Assembly (NCBI GenBank): GCA_016748015.1
Contig: JAAOMT010000675.1
Location: forward strand, 489,341 to 553,340
DNA length: 64,000 nt
Source: Geosiphon pyriformis
Lineage: Eukaryota; Glomeromycota; Glomeromycetes; Archaeosporales; Geosiphonaceae
Direction: 5' to 3'
The position numbers and the translations under genes are program-made. Of this stretch, positions 25,095 through 37,185 are shown piece after piece. The notes beneath the pieces were generated by a model, which ran no database searches, was not told the DNA's origin, and saw only the letters and a list, made by a program, of their open reading frames with translations. Each line of letters starts with the position of its first letter. Position 1 is the stretch's first letter.

Positions 25095-26066
25095 TGTTAC
25101 CAATAGAATTTAGCTATTAAATTAGCATAAAATTACTCTCATTATTTCTATTATTAATTAACATACATTATTATTTATTTTGATTATTACTTATTATTTA
25201 ATCAAATTATCAAATATTATTACTTAATCAATAATTTGATTTGTACTCTAGAAATTAAGATAATCAAATTACACAATACCTTGAACCATTTAACATAGTC
25301 AAAATTTGCTAAAATTAATGGAAATTGGCTGAAATAATCAATAGTTCAGTGAAATAACTTGTAGTTTGCCAAAATGTATCTTTAATTTACCCAAATTGTA
25401 GCAAAAAGAAAAGTGCAAGTTCAAAGACTAGTATTACAACAAGTTGTATAAAAAAAAAGCTTTTCTCTTTAAGAAAATGTATCTTCTCATAGTATTTTAC
25501 CATAGTATTTTATTTTAGATATCTTAATTAAAACAAATCATCTTTTACACATTTCAAATAAAAATTAAATATTTGAAAAACAAATCTTTTGATTATTACA
25601 CTTGAAATTCTCTCAACACAACTAACATTTTGAAATTGATTAGCTACCAATTTCAGTAAACTGTTAGTGACTTCAGATCTGGATAAAAAACGTTTTCCTT
25701 GATAAAATCTCATTTTTTTTACATTTCTTTTATTTTTTTTTCTTTTTTTATTATCATTATTAGGGTAGCCTACAGACAAGATTCCTGTAGAAAAGTTGAC
25801 TTTCACAGCAAAGTAACTACACATTTTTAGTGAGCTTCCAGACAAGCAATTTCTGGAAAAGAGTTGATGTTTACTACAATGTAATTACACAAAGTAACTG
25901 GTATGGAATTGGCCATTCTACTCATAAGTCCAGCAGTTTAAATTATAGAAGATAATTTAAAGACAAATTCAGTTACTGGAGGTCCAACTACTTTCTAAGA
26001 GCATAAATTCACAGCAAATTAACATTAACAACATTCAAAAAAAGAGACCAAAAACCTCTAGTAATA
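25095..26066 (+). repeat. Probable element B 5' LTR
   Basis: Begins TGTTACC and ends AGTAATA, immediately followed by the family primer-binding motif TTTGGTGCTTTCC at 26067. Length (972 bp) fits the family. No second copy is present for confirmation, so the left limit is tentative. A TATAAAAAAAAA stretch occurs near 25447. Confidence 0.45.
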
Positions 26067-26111
26067 TTTGGTGCTTTCCTATAAAAATAACACAGCAATA
26101 ACAACTTCAAA

Positions 26112-27975
26112 GTGGTGGCCACACCAGACACAACAACTCTAGAGTATTATCAGTCAATTTACACCCATTGCAAACAGAGATTTAACATTCCAGACGAAAT
26201 TGAAATTGTTAAGAAGACACTTTACCAGTATATTAAAAACTGTATTAACAATTATCTTTTTAGAAACTACAACATTTCAGAAGTCAGAAACAATCTTTAC
26301 AATAATTTAATGCACTATTCACAATTGGAAACAGAAGACCTGAACAGTGAAACACTTGCTACCTACTTTCAAGAACTTAATTTTAACATTATTGAGTATT
26401 GTGAAAAAAAATACCCAGTACAGTCCAAATACTCTCTTGACTTTGAATCAGAAACAGAAACAAGCAACAAAGGCAAACAAAAAGTGAAACAATACTCAAG
26501 AACCACTCCAAACACTTCAATACTACCAAAGACAACTGCCAAACACTTGCAAACATCTGAACAAAGAACCAGTGTCAAATTACCATTTTTTATTACCCCA
26601 TTTCCAATTTTACTTGCTTGATCACAAACACCAAATTTACCACTTATCCATTTTTCAAGACTAGAAAATTTTCAGTCACCTAAAAGTTCTATTCAACAAC
26701 AGAAACCCATATCAACAAGCACCAATATTATTGATTACTTACAAAAAAATGAAAGCAATCATTCAGAAAACATGGAAAGTAAGGAAGCTGAATCAGAACA
26801 AGAAGAAACCACAAAAAACAAAGAAGAAATAACAACTGCTTACATTGCAAAAATTTTCAGAATTTACTGGTAAAGATAATGATACAAGCCCTCAAAAATG
26901 GCTTGACAAAGTCCAGAAAGCAGAAGATGCAAATGGTTAGAATGCAGCAAAAATGCTCAAAGCAATCCCATACTTTCTCCAAAAAACTACAAGAGAATGG
27001 TTTGAAAACTTAAAAAAACTATTTAGAAACTAGCAAGCATTCAAAAATGCTTTCTTACAACAATTCACTAACAACAACACTTTTATCACTTTCTGCAATC
27101 CCTTTTGCAATATCAAACAAGAAATATCTGAAACTGTTATGACTTATCTTAAAAGATTCAATAAACTTCTTAGACAAATTCGACAATTGAAAACCAACAA
27201 TTACTATTCCGATGCTCAGATTTTGGATCAATTTATAGCAGGATTAAAAGACAAACTTATTAAAAAAGTTTGTCCATATGCTTCAGAAGATCTAACCATT
27301 GCCATTAAACATGGAAAGAACTATAAAATAACAATGAAAGAAGCAAACCACACCAAACTTGTCAATTTAGCTATTGGAAAAACCAGCTCAGCAGTGGAAA
27401 AAAAATAGACCAACTCACAAAAAAAGTTGAAAGCTATTTTACAAACCAACAACAACAGCAGCAACAATCACAAAGATATCAACCTCCACAACAATGCAAT
27501 CAGAACAACTTTGGAACACCATCCAACAACCAACCTCAAAATTGTCATTACTGTGAAATCCCAGAATACTGAAAATAAGATTGCAGAAAATTACAGAGAG
27601 ACCAACAAAACAGGAGTAATCAACATTACTCTTCACCACAACAATTTTATTACCAACCTCCACCACCAACTTATTATCCACCAAGACCACAAAATCAAAA
27701 CAGTTATTATCAACCAGTTCCACAACCAATGCAGCAACAATATCAGCAATCTTTACCAACTCAGCAATATCAGACACTACCCACTCAACAATATCAAATA
27801 CCAGCCAGAAAATTGGTTCAATATAACCAATTCACATCTCAAAATCAATTCAGTAATAATAACAATAGAATCAACCCAAATAACCAGTTAGTTCCCCAAA
27901 ATTCTGGTCAGCAAAAACCAAATTACTATTACACTCAACCCAGTTATCTTACAATGCCTGAAGGATTGGATTTTT
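26112..27975 (+). pseudogene. Element B gag, broken
   Basis: First frame 26112-26618 (169 codons) is an N-terminal Gag segment. After a frame change the core runs through 26850-27405, with a TAG where Trp or Gln is expected (ANG-stop-NAAKML) and the open piece 27139-27405. A decayed zinc knuckle starts CHYCEIPEY near 27545 and lacks the His-x4-Cys half in clean form. A long Gln/Tyr/Pro-rich region with QQYQ repeats covers 27640-27960. Confidence 0.8.
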
Positions 27976-27999
27976 AACAAACTGTACTTTCTGAAAGTG

Positions 28000-28560
28000 A
28001 AATTGCAGCACCAAGATCAAACCCTTCCAACAATATTATTCTACCAGTTCAAATTGCCCAAAATGCCAATCTTTCAAATATATTCTCATTCAAATTTGAA
28101 GCAAATGAATTACCATTCTTGCTTAACAATACAACAGTCAATAAGCAAAAAACTATTACTGCCATGTACACTAAAGCTACAGTAGACGGAAAGCCCATTT
28201 GATTAATTTTAGACAATAGATTTGTTAGAAGTATTATCACCTACTAATTAATACAACAACTTAATCAAAATGTCAACAAACCAGCCCAAACAGTAATTGT
28301 TATAGCAGATGATATGAAAAAGATACCAGTAGGAGAAATTGACAATTTCTCATTTACTATTAATAGAATCATCATTTCAGTTAAAGTTCTAGTTATAAAT
28401 ACACTCCAATACTAAGCTCTTATTGGAAATGATTGGCTTCTCAAGGCCAATACAAAGTTAGATTGGGAAACTTAGAAACTCAAAATCTCATACCAAGAAC
28501 AATACACTATAGTACCTGCTACTTGTAGCACTTTTAACAAATGATCAGAAAAAGCCCCAG
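28000..28560 (+). pseudogene. Element B protease domain, inactive
   Basis: Matches protease of A and C: ITAMYTKATVDGKPI then LILDNRFVRSIIT. The active-site triad reads Asp-Asn-Arg in place of Asp-Ser-Gly. The later phrase ALIGNDWLLKAN at about 28415-28450 is conserved. Confidence 0.75.
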
Positions 28561-28599
28561 TGTTTGAATTCGAAAAGGAGAAGGAAATTCCACTTATGA

Positions 28600-29345
28600 A
28601 AACTTATATGGCACTTGGATTAACATTCAATTAGGCTGAGAAAACAGAACAAGAAATTTTTGAAGAATCAAGAGGATGGAAAAAAGTTAGGTATTTTACA
28701 CCAAAACCACAAAAAAAACCACCATACATCTCACTAAAATACAAAGATTGCAAGAAGAAGCTTTTATCAATAGAAGCATGTATTTCTACAGAAAAGGAAT
28801 ATGAAACTCTGCTACTTTTGCAAAGTGTGTCATAGAGAACGATTTGAATATCCCAAAAGAAGTGGAAAATGAGACAACACTCCTTGTCTTACATGTGGAG
28901 ATATGCTACCAGAAGAATACAACTGGATTGATGTTGCAATGAGAGAAGAAGTATGTGATCAAACCTGTTAATATGCTCTATCAATTTTGGAAAAAGTCAG
29001 AAGAGAAACACTATTTGATACAGCATACAACAATGCTCTCAATAAACTCTACTACTACTCTAATGATTTTTGACTTAGCAATGACATTAATTAATAGAGC
29101 CATCCAAGAAAATGTTCGCCAAATGAAAGAAGCTGAATACATTGAGTATACTATGGAATTAACTGGATTTGATTATGAAAATAAAGTAAAAACCTACTAC
29201 CAAATTGCAAGTCATATATACCCAACCAAAGAAGCTTAAATTCAATGATTAAAGCAAATAAACATTCAATTATGTGAAAAATGTGTTATGTTTTGTGATA
29301 ACCAATAGTGTTTAGAATGCTATGCTCTTAGCATTCTCCTGCCAG
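28600..29345 (+). pseudogene. Element B Cys-rich putative zinc module
   Basis: Same module as in A and C. Recognisable pieces are ISLKYKDCKKKLLS near 28735, LCYFCKVCHRERF near 28806-28840, TPCLTCGDMLPEEYNW near 28875-28930, EVCDQTC near 28950-28970, and LCEKCVMFCDN near 29270-29305. Frame changes break it. Preservation of Cys pairs in such a diverged copy supports a metal-binding fold, but that is inference. Confidence 0.65.
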
Positions 29346-29439
29346 ATAAGAATGATGAAAACGAAATCAAATTTGGAGTATCTAAACTGGTAGAAAAGCT
29401 ATCAACCACATTCATTTATCTTTTTGAAAATCAACCACC

Positions 29440-29890
29440 TCTACAACTTAAATATTTTGACAACCATGGCCAAGGAATCAGACCAGAAAAAGCACATGAA
29501 ATTAATATTGGATATGATCTAAGATACCCAGAAAAAGATATTTTGGTTCTTCAACCAAAGTTCTTGACAAAAATCAATCTCAAAATTGCTCTTAAAATTC
29601 TACCTGGAGCAATGGTTCAAATTGCATCCAAATTATCATTGGCAAACAAAGGAATCAACATTAGAGGAAAAGTTATAGATACAAAATATACTGAAGACAT
29701 TACCATTATGCTACAGAATAAAACTGACAAACCATTCAAAATTGAACATGCTGAAAAAATTGTCCAAGCAATTTACCTACCCTTAATCAACATTTCGGGT
29801 TTATAATCAGTTAATAACAGAGAACAATTGAGAAAAAGTGAAAGAAAAATGCAAGGTTTTGGTTCAACTGGACGATTTACAGTATCAGTA
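29440..29890 (+). pseudogene. Element B dUTPase-like domain
   Basis: Motifs in order: KAHEINIGYDLRY (motif 1 region), KLSLANKGI (motif 2), RGKVIDTKYTEDI (motif 3, Asp and Tyr kept), KIVQAIYLP (motif 4) and a C-terminal MQGFGSTGR, close to the classical motif 5. The open pieces 29543-29803 and 29828-30244 cover most of it. Confidence 0.8.
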
Positions 29891-30235
29891 AACATAGCTC
29901 TCAATACACAGAATGAATCTCACCAGATTCTTCAATTTCTCCAACCAATTACCATTTCATCTTTTGGAGAACATCAAGAAATTTACACTTGCTCAAAACC
30001 CACCACCACCCAACAAATCTTTGAATCCAATAAACAAATCTGTTTAAAACATGAAATCTCAATCCCAAATGTTTATATTTTCAAAGAAATAAAAAAATTT
30101 CAAATTACATTCTACAACCCCAATAATTATCCTATTGTTTTATTGAACAAATTAGAGATTAGAATCATATACAGTAACATCTTTCAAGATGAAGACTCTC
30201 AAATTGTCTCTAATTTTATCGAAATTATAAGACAT
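29891..30235 (+). pseudogene. Element B linker before reverse transcriptase
   Basis: Continues the open frame from the dUTPase (ending HCYG by reading into the inserted LTR). The equivalent linker in A is 17440-17828. Element C inserted directly after 30235, duplicating ACAT at 30232-30235 and 40475-40478. Confidence 0.7.
30232..30235. repeat. Target-site duplication ACAT, left copy
   Basis: ACAT directly before the TGTTATGGG terminus of element C; its partner is 40475-40478 directly after GTAACA. A 4-5 bp duplication is expected for Ty3/gypsy integration. Confidence 0.8.
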
Positions 30236-31328
30236 TGTTATGGGTAAACTTGGTGGGTATGAGAAATGGTAACGTTTGGTGCTTTCAATTATTGATGATG
30301 TGTCTTTCACGTAATTCTGTTGGCTTAGTTTTGATTATCAGTCTCTGAAGGTCTATTTCTGGATGTGAATTTTACCCATTGAGTTCTTTGGTTATAAGGC
30401 ACAGAGTTTGTCTTTCGTCAATTGCAATGTTTTTTGTAAATGTGAGCTTTCTTCTCCAAGTTAATGAGTGCAGTTGTTAGGGTCTGGTGTTGTCTTCTCA
30501 CCCTTCTGGTAAGCTAACAAGATAATGTTAATATCCAAAACTTAGGGGGAGCTTCCTTCTTTTACCAGACTATTACGAAGTCTATTCCCAGACAGTCGAT
30601 TTTACTATGTTGCTGCTCCACAAAAAAATAAGACAGAAAAAGAAAGAAAAAGAAAAAGAAAAGAAAAAAAAAGAGAGAAAAGATAAATTAGTATTGTCAA
30701 TCGCCGTGATCAAGAATGATTGGTCCAAATCGTTAATAGGTTCGAGGTAGTTATGCTAAGAGCATCTGTTCTAAAATGGAGGTACGAGACAAGGGTTAAT
30801 TCACGTAAATTCCACGAAGTTTGAGAACATAAATTTGTGATTCTGATTTTTTTTAATAATTGGTTTATTTCAGGAGATGAAATAGGAAAAATAATAAAGG
30901 ATGAAGGGGTATGGATATTTTAATTTCTGGTCTAGAGGTTCGTATCTATTTTTTTTTCTCTGTCTTTTCTCATTTCTACAACTACTTGCTTTTATATATT
31001 CTTTTGGTTTTACAGGATTGCTTTCAATTGTCTCACTATCGCTAGCTATTGCTTTGTTGTTTCTGTTATTGCTTCATTTTTCTATGTTATTGCTAGTTAT
31101 CCTATGTTATAATACGTTATCTGACATTATTACATGTTATTCTGTGTTATCCTGCATTATGACACGTTATCCTACGTTATTGCACGCTATTCTGTGTTAT
31201 CCTGCGTTATAACACGTTATCCAATGTTATAATGCATTATCCAATGTTATTGTGTGTTTTTCTGTGTTATGTCATGTTTTGGTTACATTTCTTCATAACT
31301 TTGAATCAATTTTTTTACTTGGGTAACA
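30236..31328 (-). repeat. Element C 3' LTR
   Basis: Pair of 39388-40474. It contains the inverted GTTATCC/GTTATAACAC array at about 31085-31265 and a purine tract of AAAAAGAAAG units at about 30630-30685. Most differences from the other LTR are C-T or G-A changes, many at CG sites. Confidence 0.92.
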
Positions 31329-31339
31329 TTATCCCTTTC

Positions 31340-32100
31340 TTTTTAAAATTGAGCTTCTACAAAACTGTATGTATCTGTTATCATGGCTTCATTCGTGTAA
31401 TGTTCAATTGTTGCCTTGAGTATTGCCTTTTGTAGGTCTTCAAACTGTTGATTGGTTATTCATTCTATGCTGTTAACTGTTATGGTTTTTATAGATCCGT
31501 TCAGTAGTACGTTTGGGCAATGTTAGAAGGCGGCGTATAGTCGGTATGCTGCTTTGTAATGTAGGGTCAGGTTGTTTTTCCCTACGAATTTTTCTACTTG
31601 TTATATTGCTTCTTTGTTGAACATTTTCTGGCTGAGGTCTTTGTATGGTGTTTTTAAGTCAAGCTGTTCTCCAATTTTGTAGAACCAATAAGTTGGAGAA
31701 AGTTTTTCTTTCTATTCCTGGACATTGTTAGGTGTTCACTTCCCTGTTTTGGGGAGTTTGGTTCCACGAGCTAAAGCTTCTTTTATTTCTTTGAGCTCAG
31801 GGACCAAGTATTTTCTTTTGTAACTTTTTTCTCATTTTTTGCCTCCTTCTTTTCCATCCTCCACCTGAAGACAATTTTTCCTCCTACATTGCCTTTCGGG
31901 TGATGGGTAGGAGAGGGAACATTTAGTTTTAATTGAACTCTCGTCCTCCCCTTTTCTGCTCTTATCTTTGTACCGTATTTTTTTTTTATCAATTGTTATT
32001 TCTATTTGAAATGTCGATTTTTGAATTGTTTCAAATAATTGTTTAGATAATTTTAAAATTTGATCTGAAAGATTCATGTTGAAATTTCTATTATTTCTTG
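31340..32100 (-). pseudogene. Element C 3' ORF, function unknown
   Basis: Minus-strand open stretch beginning MNLSDQILKLSKQLFETIQK at 32077, followed by a Lys/Ser-rich middle and, after breaks, FYKIGEQLDLKTPYKDLSQK, FVGKNNLTLHYKAAYRLYAAF and a C-terminal EHYTNEAMITDTYSFVEAQF. Collinear with the 3' ORF of element A and, more weakly, of B. No recognised domain. Confidence 0.6.
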
Positions 32101-32289
32101 CTTCTTTTTAGATGCTATATATATTTGAATTCCCCAATTTAATTTGCTGCCTGTTGTCTACATTTTGATGACAATGATTGGTTCCAGATCTCATAGTATA
32201 TCTTCTGGTCTGATTAATGAAATTTGTGTTCCTAGTTGAGGTACTGATAATGATGATTCCTGTTTTACATGATAAATTTTTAACCGATT

Positions 32290-33330
32290 TCCATGCACTA
32301 CTTTCTTTAAAATCCTGTCTTCCAATCATAATTTGTAAGCTCCATTTTCTAACGCTTCGTGTATGTGGAATGGACCATCCCACTTTGGGTCGAACTTTTC
32401 ACTCCACTGTTTCTCAGCTTTTGTACGATGTAACAGTACTTGGTTTCCAATCTTGAATTCCATTGGTTGTTCTGATAAGTGTTTATCATGTCTTTCTTTT
32501 TGTCATTTTTGAGCATGACTAATATTGCCAGCTGCTGTTCTTCGATTGTTTTCCAATGTTTCCATTAACTGGTACATTCTTTGGTATAAAGTAGCCTCAA
32601 AATTTTCTTCATTGATTGTTTCTGTTGGGTATGATGGTATCACTTGTTCAATTGGTAACATAGCTTTTCTTTCATAGACTAGTTTGAACGGTGTGAACTG
32701 AATCATATTTTGTTTCAATATTTGGTATGCAAAGAGTACAGAAGATATAAATAAGTCCTATTTTTGTCTGTTTTCATGACTTATTTTTGCTAGTGCTTCG
32801 CACAGTGTTCTGTTAAATTGTTTTACCAGTCTGTTCATTTGTGAGTGGTATGGTGACAATAAGAGTCTCTTTATTCCAAACCATTGGCTTAGTTTAGTCA
32901 GTGTATTATTAACAAAGTGTGTTTCTTAATCAGATAATAATTCTTTCAGACATCCATGTCAGCAAATTAAGTCTTGATGCACAAATTTGGCAACTGTTTT
33001 GGCATCAGCCACTTGGATTGCTCTGGCTTCTGGCTATTTTGTAAGATAGTCTACGGCTACAGTAATATAGCAATTTCTTTGGGATGTAATTGAAAGAGGT
33101 CCAACCAAATCGATCCCAATTCTATCAAATGGATTTTCAACTGGAATGGATCGAAGTGGTTCTGTTGATCTTGCTTCTCCTCTTCACTGGCATGCATCAC
33201 AATTGAGCACGTATTCAAAAATGTCTTTGTATATCATTGACTAATAGTATAAGTTTAGTGTTCTTTCGAGGGTAGTGTCTTTGTTAAAGTGTCCTGCAGT
33301 CGGATCTGAATGCACACTATATAGTATAGT
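32290..33330 (-). pseudogene. Element C integrase, broken
   Basis: Minus-strand integrase with NCDAC in the zinc-binding part near 33200, the core opening RIGIDLVGPLSITS, a HFVNNTLTKLSQ segment, the NRLVKQFNRTL segment where Glu is expected but Lys is found, and the C-terminal FKLVYERKAMLPIEQ and WDGPFHIHEAL parts. Several stops are present, some of them at Trp and Gln positions. Confidence 0.87.
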
Positions 33331-33535
33331 TTCTTTTTCACTGTCCGTGATTAGTTGTTGTGGGTTGGGATGGTTTCGGCGTTCTCGTCAATATAGTTGG
33401 TTGTCTTGAATAAAATAATTTCGGGCTTGTTTTTGTATGGTACTCTGTTCCTGTTGAAAGAATATCTCCTTAAAACGTAGTGTCGATAAGTACTAATGTA
33501 GTCGTTGATAAGTGAGTGTGTCCATGAGTCTGGGA

Positions 33536-33952
33536 TTAGGTTTGTGGCATCCTCGACAAACTGTCGGCATTGGTGTTCTTGGATCTTTCCTTATAATGGA
33601 CTTTGAGTGGGAATTGTTGCAGATAAGTATTCCATCTCACATATTTTCTTTTTAGTTGTGGATTGTTGAATAACCAAATAAGTCCTTTGTGGTCAGTATA
33701 TAGGTCAAATGGTTGACTGAGATAATGTTTCCAAGTTTGTATGGCCCAATAAATGGCAAGACATTCCAGATCTGTTGTGCTGTAATTCTTTTCTGCTGGG
33801 CTAGTGCTATGACTAGTGTAGGCAACTGGGTGTTCTCTATTGTCCAGTCTTATCTGTGATAAGACTGCTCTTAGAGCATTTTTTGAGGCATCCATAGCAA
33901 CAATGAACCGTTTAGTGAAATCTGGGTAAATCAGGATTGGGGATGTGATCAA
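33536..33952 (-). pseudogene. Element C RNase H domain
   Basis: 139-codon open stretch with IVAMDASKNALRAVLSQ, HPVAYTSHSTSPAEKNY, YTDHKGLIWLF and the C-terminal tail NTNADSLSRMP. Typical Ty3/gypsy RNase H. It is separated from the reverse transcriptase by stops near 33950-33995, one at a Trp position (KQ-stop-LITSPIL). Confidence 0.9.
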
Positions 33953-33994
33953 TCACTGCTTGAGATAGTCGAATGCTTTCTATTGATCTTCCTT

Positions 33995-34985
33995 TTACAA
34001 GTATGGTACATATTTGGACAACAATTGATGAAGTGGTTTTGTGATGTTTGAGAAACCTTTGACAAATTGACGATAATACCCTGCTAATCCTAGAAATCTT
34101 CGTAATTCTCTGAGGTTGATTGGAACTGGAAAATCCTTGACTTTTTGTACTTTATCTGAATCGGGTTTAACTCTATCCTTGCCAATTACATGTCCTAGGA
34201 ATTTTAACTCGGTTTTTCCAAAGAAGCACTTCTCGGAATTGAATTTCAATCCAGCACTACAAAGGTGTTCGAAGACTTGTTGCAGGTAGAGCAGATGGTC
34301 TTCAAATGTTTTGGAAAACACATTTGTGTCATCTAGGTAGACTACTACTGATTTCCAAAGGATTTTTTTGTATACTACATCCATCAGGCATTGAAACGTG
34401 GCAGAAGCATTACAAAGTCCAAAAGGCATTATGTTAAACTCGAAGTTTCTGTCTCAAGTGGTAAACACTGTTTTTCCTTTGTCTTTAGGGTCCATTTCAA
34501 CTTGCCAGTAACCACTTGCTAAATCTAATGATGAGAACTATTTCTTTTTCCCTAGATTGTCCAGAATTTTTTGGATGAGGGGAGTGGGATAACTATTTCC
34601 TCACATGACGCTATTTAGTTTTCGATAATCTACACAGAATTGCACTTTTCCATTTTTTTTGGTGACCAAGACTACTGGCAAAGACCAAGGGCTTAATGAT
34701 TCTTTGATTAGGCCGTTATCAAACATCCATTGCATTTCTTGCTTAATTAAGTTATCACCAGATGGGGGTATGCAGTAAGCTTGTTGCTTAATTGGTTGAA
34801 TGTCTCCTGTATCAATCTGATGCTTCACGATATTGGTGTGTCCGAACTCATTTTCAATGGCAAAGACATCGGCATACTGATTCAGAAGGACTTTGAGTTG
34901 CATTTGTTGCAAAGTACTTAAATTTCCTAAATTCAATTTATTAATCTCTTCTGGTGTGAACAAGTAACTTTCTTTTGACAAATTC
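33995..34985 (-). pseudogene. Element C reverse transcriptase
   Basis: Two long open pieces (34601-34981 and 33995-34429) and a shorter linking part. Landmarks are IKQQAYCIPPSGDN, SLPVVLVTKKNGKVQFCVDY, MPFGLCNASATFQ and the intact catalytic YLDDTNVFSK. A stop precedes DRNFEF in a segment that is otherwise conserved. Confidence 0.92.
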
Positions 34986-35249
34986 TATACTTGTGAGGTA
35001 ATGTCACAGAATAAGAATAATTGTGCAAAATCTGGAATGGACTGGAGTTTTTCAGGATTCTGACTATCTGCAGATATGGAACTGACGAAGGTCCCTTCGG
35101 GGATTTCAATGACATCTTCTGTCAGGTTGTGGATGAAAATTTTGAAATGTTTATGGGCTTTGGTCGGTAGGTATAGATTAGCAACATTGGCTAGGGAACA
35201 GATTTCAGGACTGGCTTCAAATAATAGGGCTTGATCTTGGATCTTTCAA

Positions 35250-35765
35250 TTCACCTTGAGGATGTATTGTCGGTATGGGGGAATGGAGATGACAGTATCA
35301 GTATGGATAAATTCTACCTGGTCACTGTTTTCCTCTGTGAAATTAACTGGTACGTTTCCTCTTCCACTTGATCCAAACTCATTGATTCCTCAGACAGTGA
35401 GGCTTAACTCTTCTCGGGTTGTTATTGGGGTTAATTGGGGTATTTTGACTAGGGGTAGAAAGATAGCTTGGGTAATCTTTTCTTGTGATTCTATTTTGTA
35501 GGGTCTGTCCGAATTGTTCTGTAGCATCACAATAATGTTTCCCGTGTAACTGGCATTGATGATTCCTCTTTTTATGTCGATTTTTTTCTTGGCTAGACTA
35601 GATTGAGAGGCAACTTGTACCATTGTACTAACAGGAATTTCTAACGCTATCTTAAGATCTATTTTTACGAGGGAATGTGGGGCTATAATGATGAGTGATT
35701 GTTCAGGATATTATAGGTCGAAACCAGCATCGGTGTCATGTGCTCTTTTGGGGCAGATTTCTTTC
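35250..35765 (-). pseudogene. Element C dUTPase-like domain
   Basis: The clearest dUTPase of the three. Motif 1 KRAHDTDAGFDL keeps the canonical D-A-G-x-D-L; motif 2 SQSSLAKK; motif 3 RGIINASYTGNI (the usual Asp is Asn here, a single G-to-A change); motif 4 KITQAIFLP; motif 5 RGINEFGSSGR. A stop splits motif 1 from motif 2 near 35713. Confidence 0.87.
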
Positions 35766-36810
35766 TCATTGTTACTGTACCATTTTAGCTTTAGTTCTTT
35801 GGATAGGTTGGGATATGCGAGATACTGTTCTGTTTCAGTATCTTTAGTTGGATCTTGAAACAACATGTCCTCGGTGATCAATACCTCTTCTTTGGGTTCA
35901 GGTAGTTCGGTGATTGGAAACAGTATTCTTGGAAATGGATTGAATATGAGATCACATTCATTGTAGTACTGGAAGTGACAGGAAATTAAACAGTGATCGC
36001 ATAGTTTGGTATTTAAATCAGCCAACCTTTGCTCCTGTTTCTCGCGAGTTGGGGCCAATTCCTGATATCAGTTCTGAAATGTGTCTGGGTCATCTGTGAA
36101 GAAATCATTCTCGGAGTAGTTGGGTCCAGTATATTCGGGCGTCCAAGGATTGTCCTTAATTTCTCGTATTTCTTCGGGTGTGGTGCCTTCAGCCTTGGTG
36201 CTTGCCATTCTTCAGATTTCATGGTCATTGTGTGGATAACTGTCTAGTCTGTTGAGTGCTTATTTTCAAGCGTCCTCGATGGGAGTTCTCTTTCATATTC
36301 AATCATTGATTAATATGATGTATTAACAAGCCTTGTTGCATGTTCCTCCTTTGCCAGGCATATCATTCCAGTGTTCTTTATCTGGCAGAATTTTGTCACA
36401 TGTGAGACATGGCGTGTGGTCCCACTTGTCTTGTCATTTTGGTCGTCCAAATTTTTCCAGTAAACAAAGCCTGCAATAGTATTTGGTGGCAGTGGGCCAT
36501 TTTTCGTTGTCCCTGATACATGTGCCCATAGTAGATAGTTTTTTTCTACAATCAACACATATTAGTTTTGGGGGTTGGTAAAATAAGTTTCTTTGGTCCA
36601 AGATTACGTATTCTAGTGATGATGATTGGGGTTCTTCTTCGGCTCTGCCTTTTCTTTTTTCTTCCCAGGTTGGTGGTGGGGGTAGTTCAGTTTGATAATC
36701 ATCCATCCATGAAACCTGATAGGTCTCGATGGTTGGTGGCATTGATGTGTCTTCGAATTCAATAAGAGGTTCCTCAGTATGTTGGTTTTTAAAGTGTCCG
36801 CACATAGCTG
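35766..36810 (-). pseudogene. Element C Cys-rich putative zinc module
   Basis: Three Cys clusters in mostly open frames: LICVDCRKKL near 36545-36570, YYCRLCLLEKFGR, TPCLTCDKILPDKEHWN and GTCNKACQY between about 36330 and 36490, and LCDHCLISCHFQYYNEC near 35955-36005. Spacing repeats in elements A and B. It looks like two or three zinc ribbons in series. I do not recognise the family. Confidence 0.7.
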
Positions 36811-37185
36811 GGACTCAGACATGCTGTCCGTTGAATGTAAGTTGAAGTTCTTGGGTGTTCTAGTTGAGAGCAACATTGGCTTTTGACAACCAGTCGTTTC
36901 CTACTAAAGCTTAATATTGAGTAGTTTCCATGATGAGTACTTTGGTAGGGATTTGGATTCCATTAATCTTGAAGAGGAAGTTGTCAATTTCTCTTATTGG
37001 GGTTTTTGTGTTCCTATCTGCTGTAATGATCTGGGCAGTAGCAGCATGGTCTACTTAGTGACCTAGTTGGTTCATGAGCTGCTTCGTAATTATGCTACTG
37101 GCTGATCCACTATTCAGGATTAATTTAATGTCTATTCCTTTGACTCTGGCATCGGTGTATAGGACCATTATTGGTTTATCCTAAT
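36811..37185 (-). pseudogene. Element C protease domain, active-site Asp replaced
   Basis: Collinear with A and B proteases. The triad at 37106-37114 reads Asn-Ser-Gly in IKLILNSGSASSIIT; an Asp-to-Asn change from one transition would inactivate it. The later ALVGNDWLSKANVAL is intact. Confidence 0.8.

Noticed and set aside
30901-31435. Hydrophobic open frames of 103 and 67 codons at 30901-31212 and 31232-31435 as small membrane proteins
   Set aside because: They read through the repeat array and tail of the element C LTR in the antisense direction; the copy at 40047-40560 does the same. Hydrophobicity comes from the GTTAT repeats.
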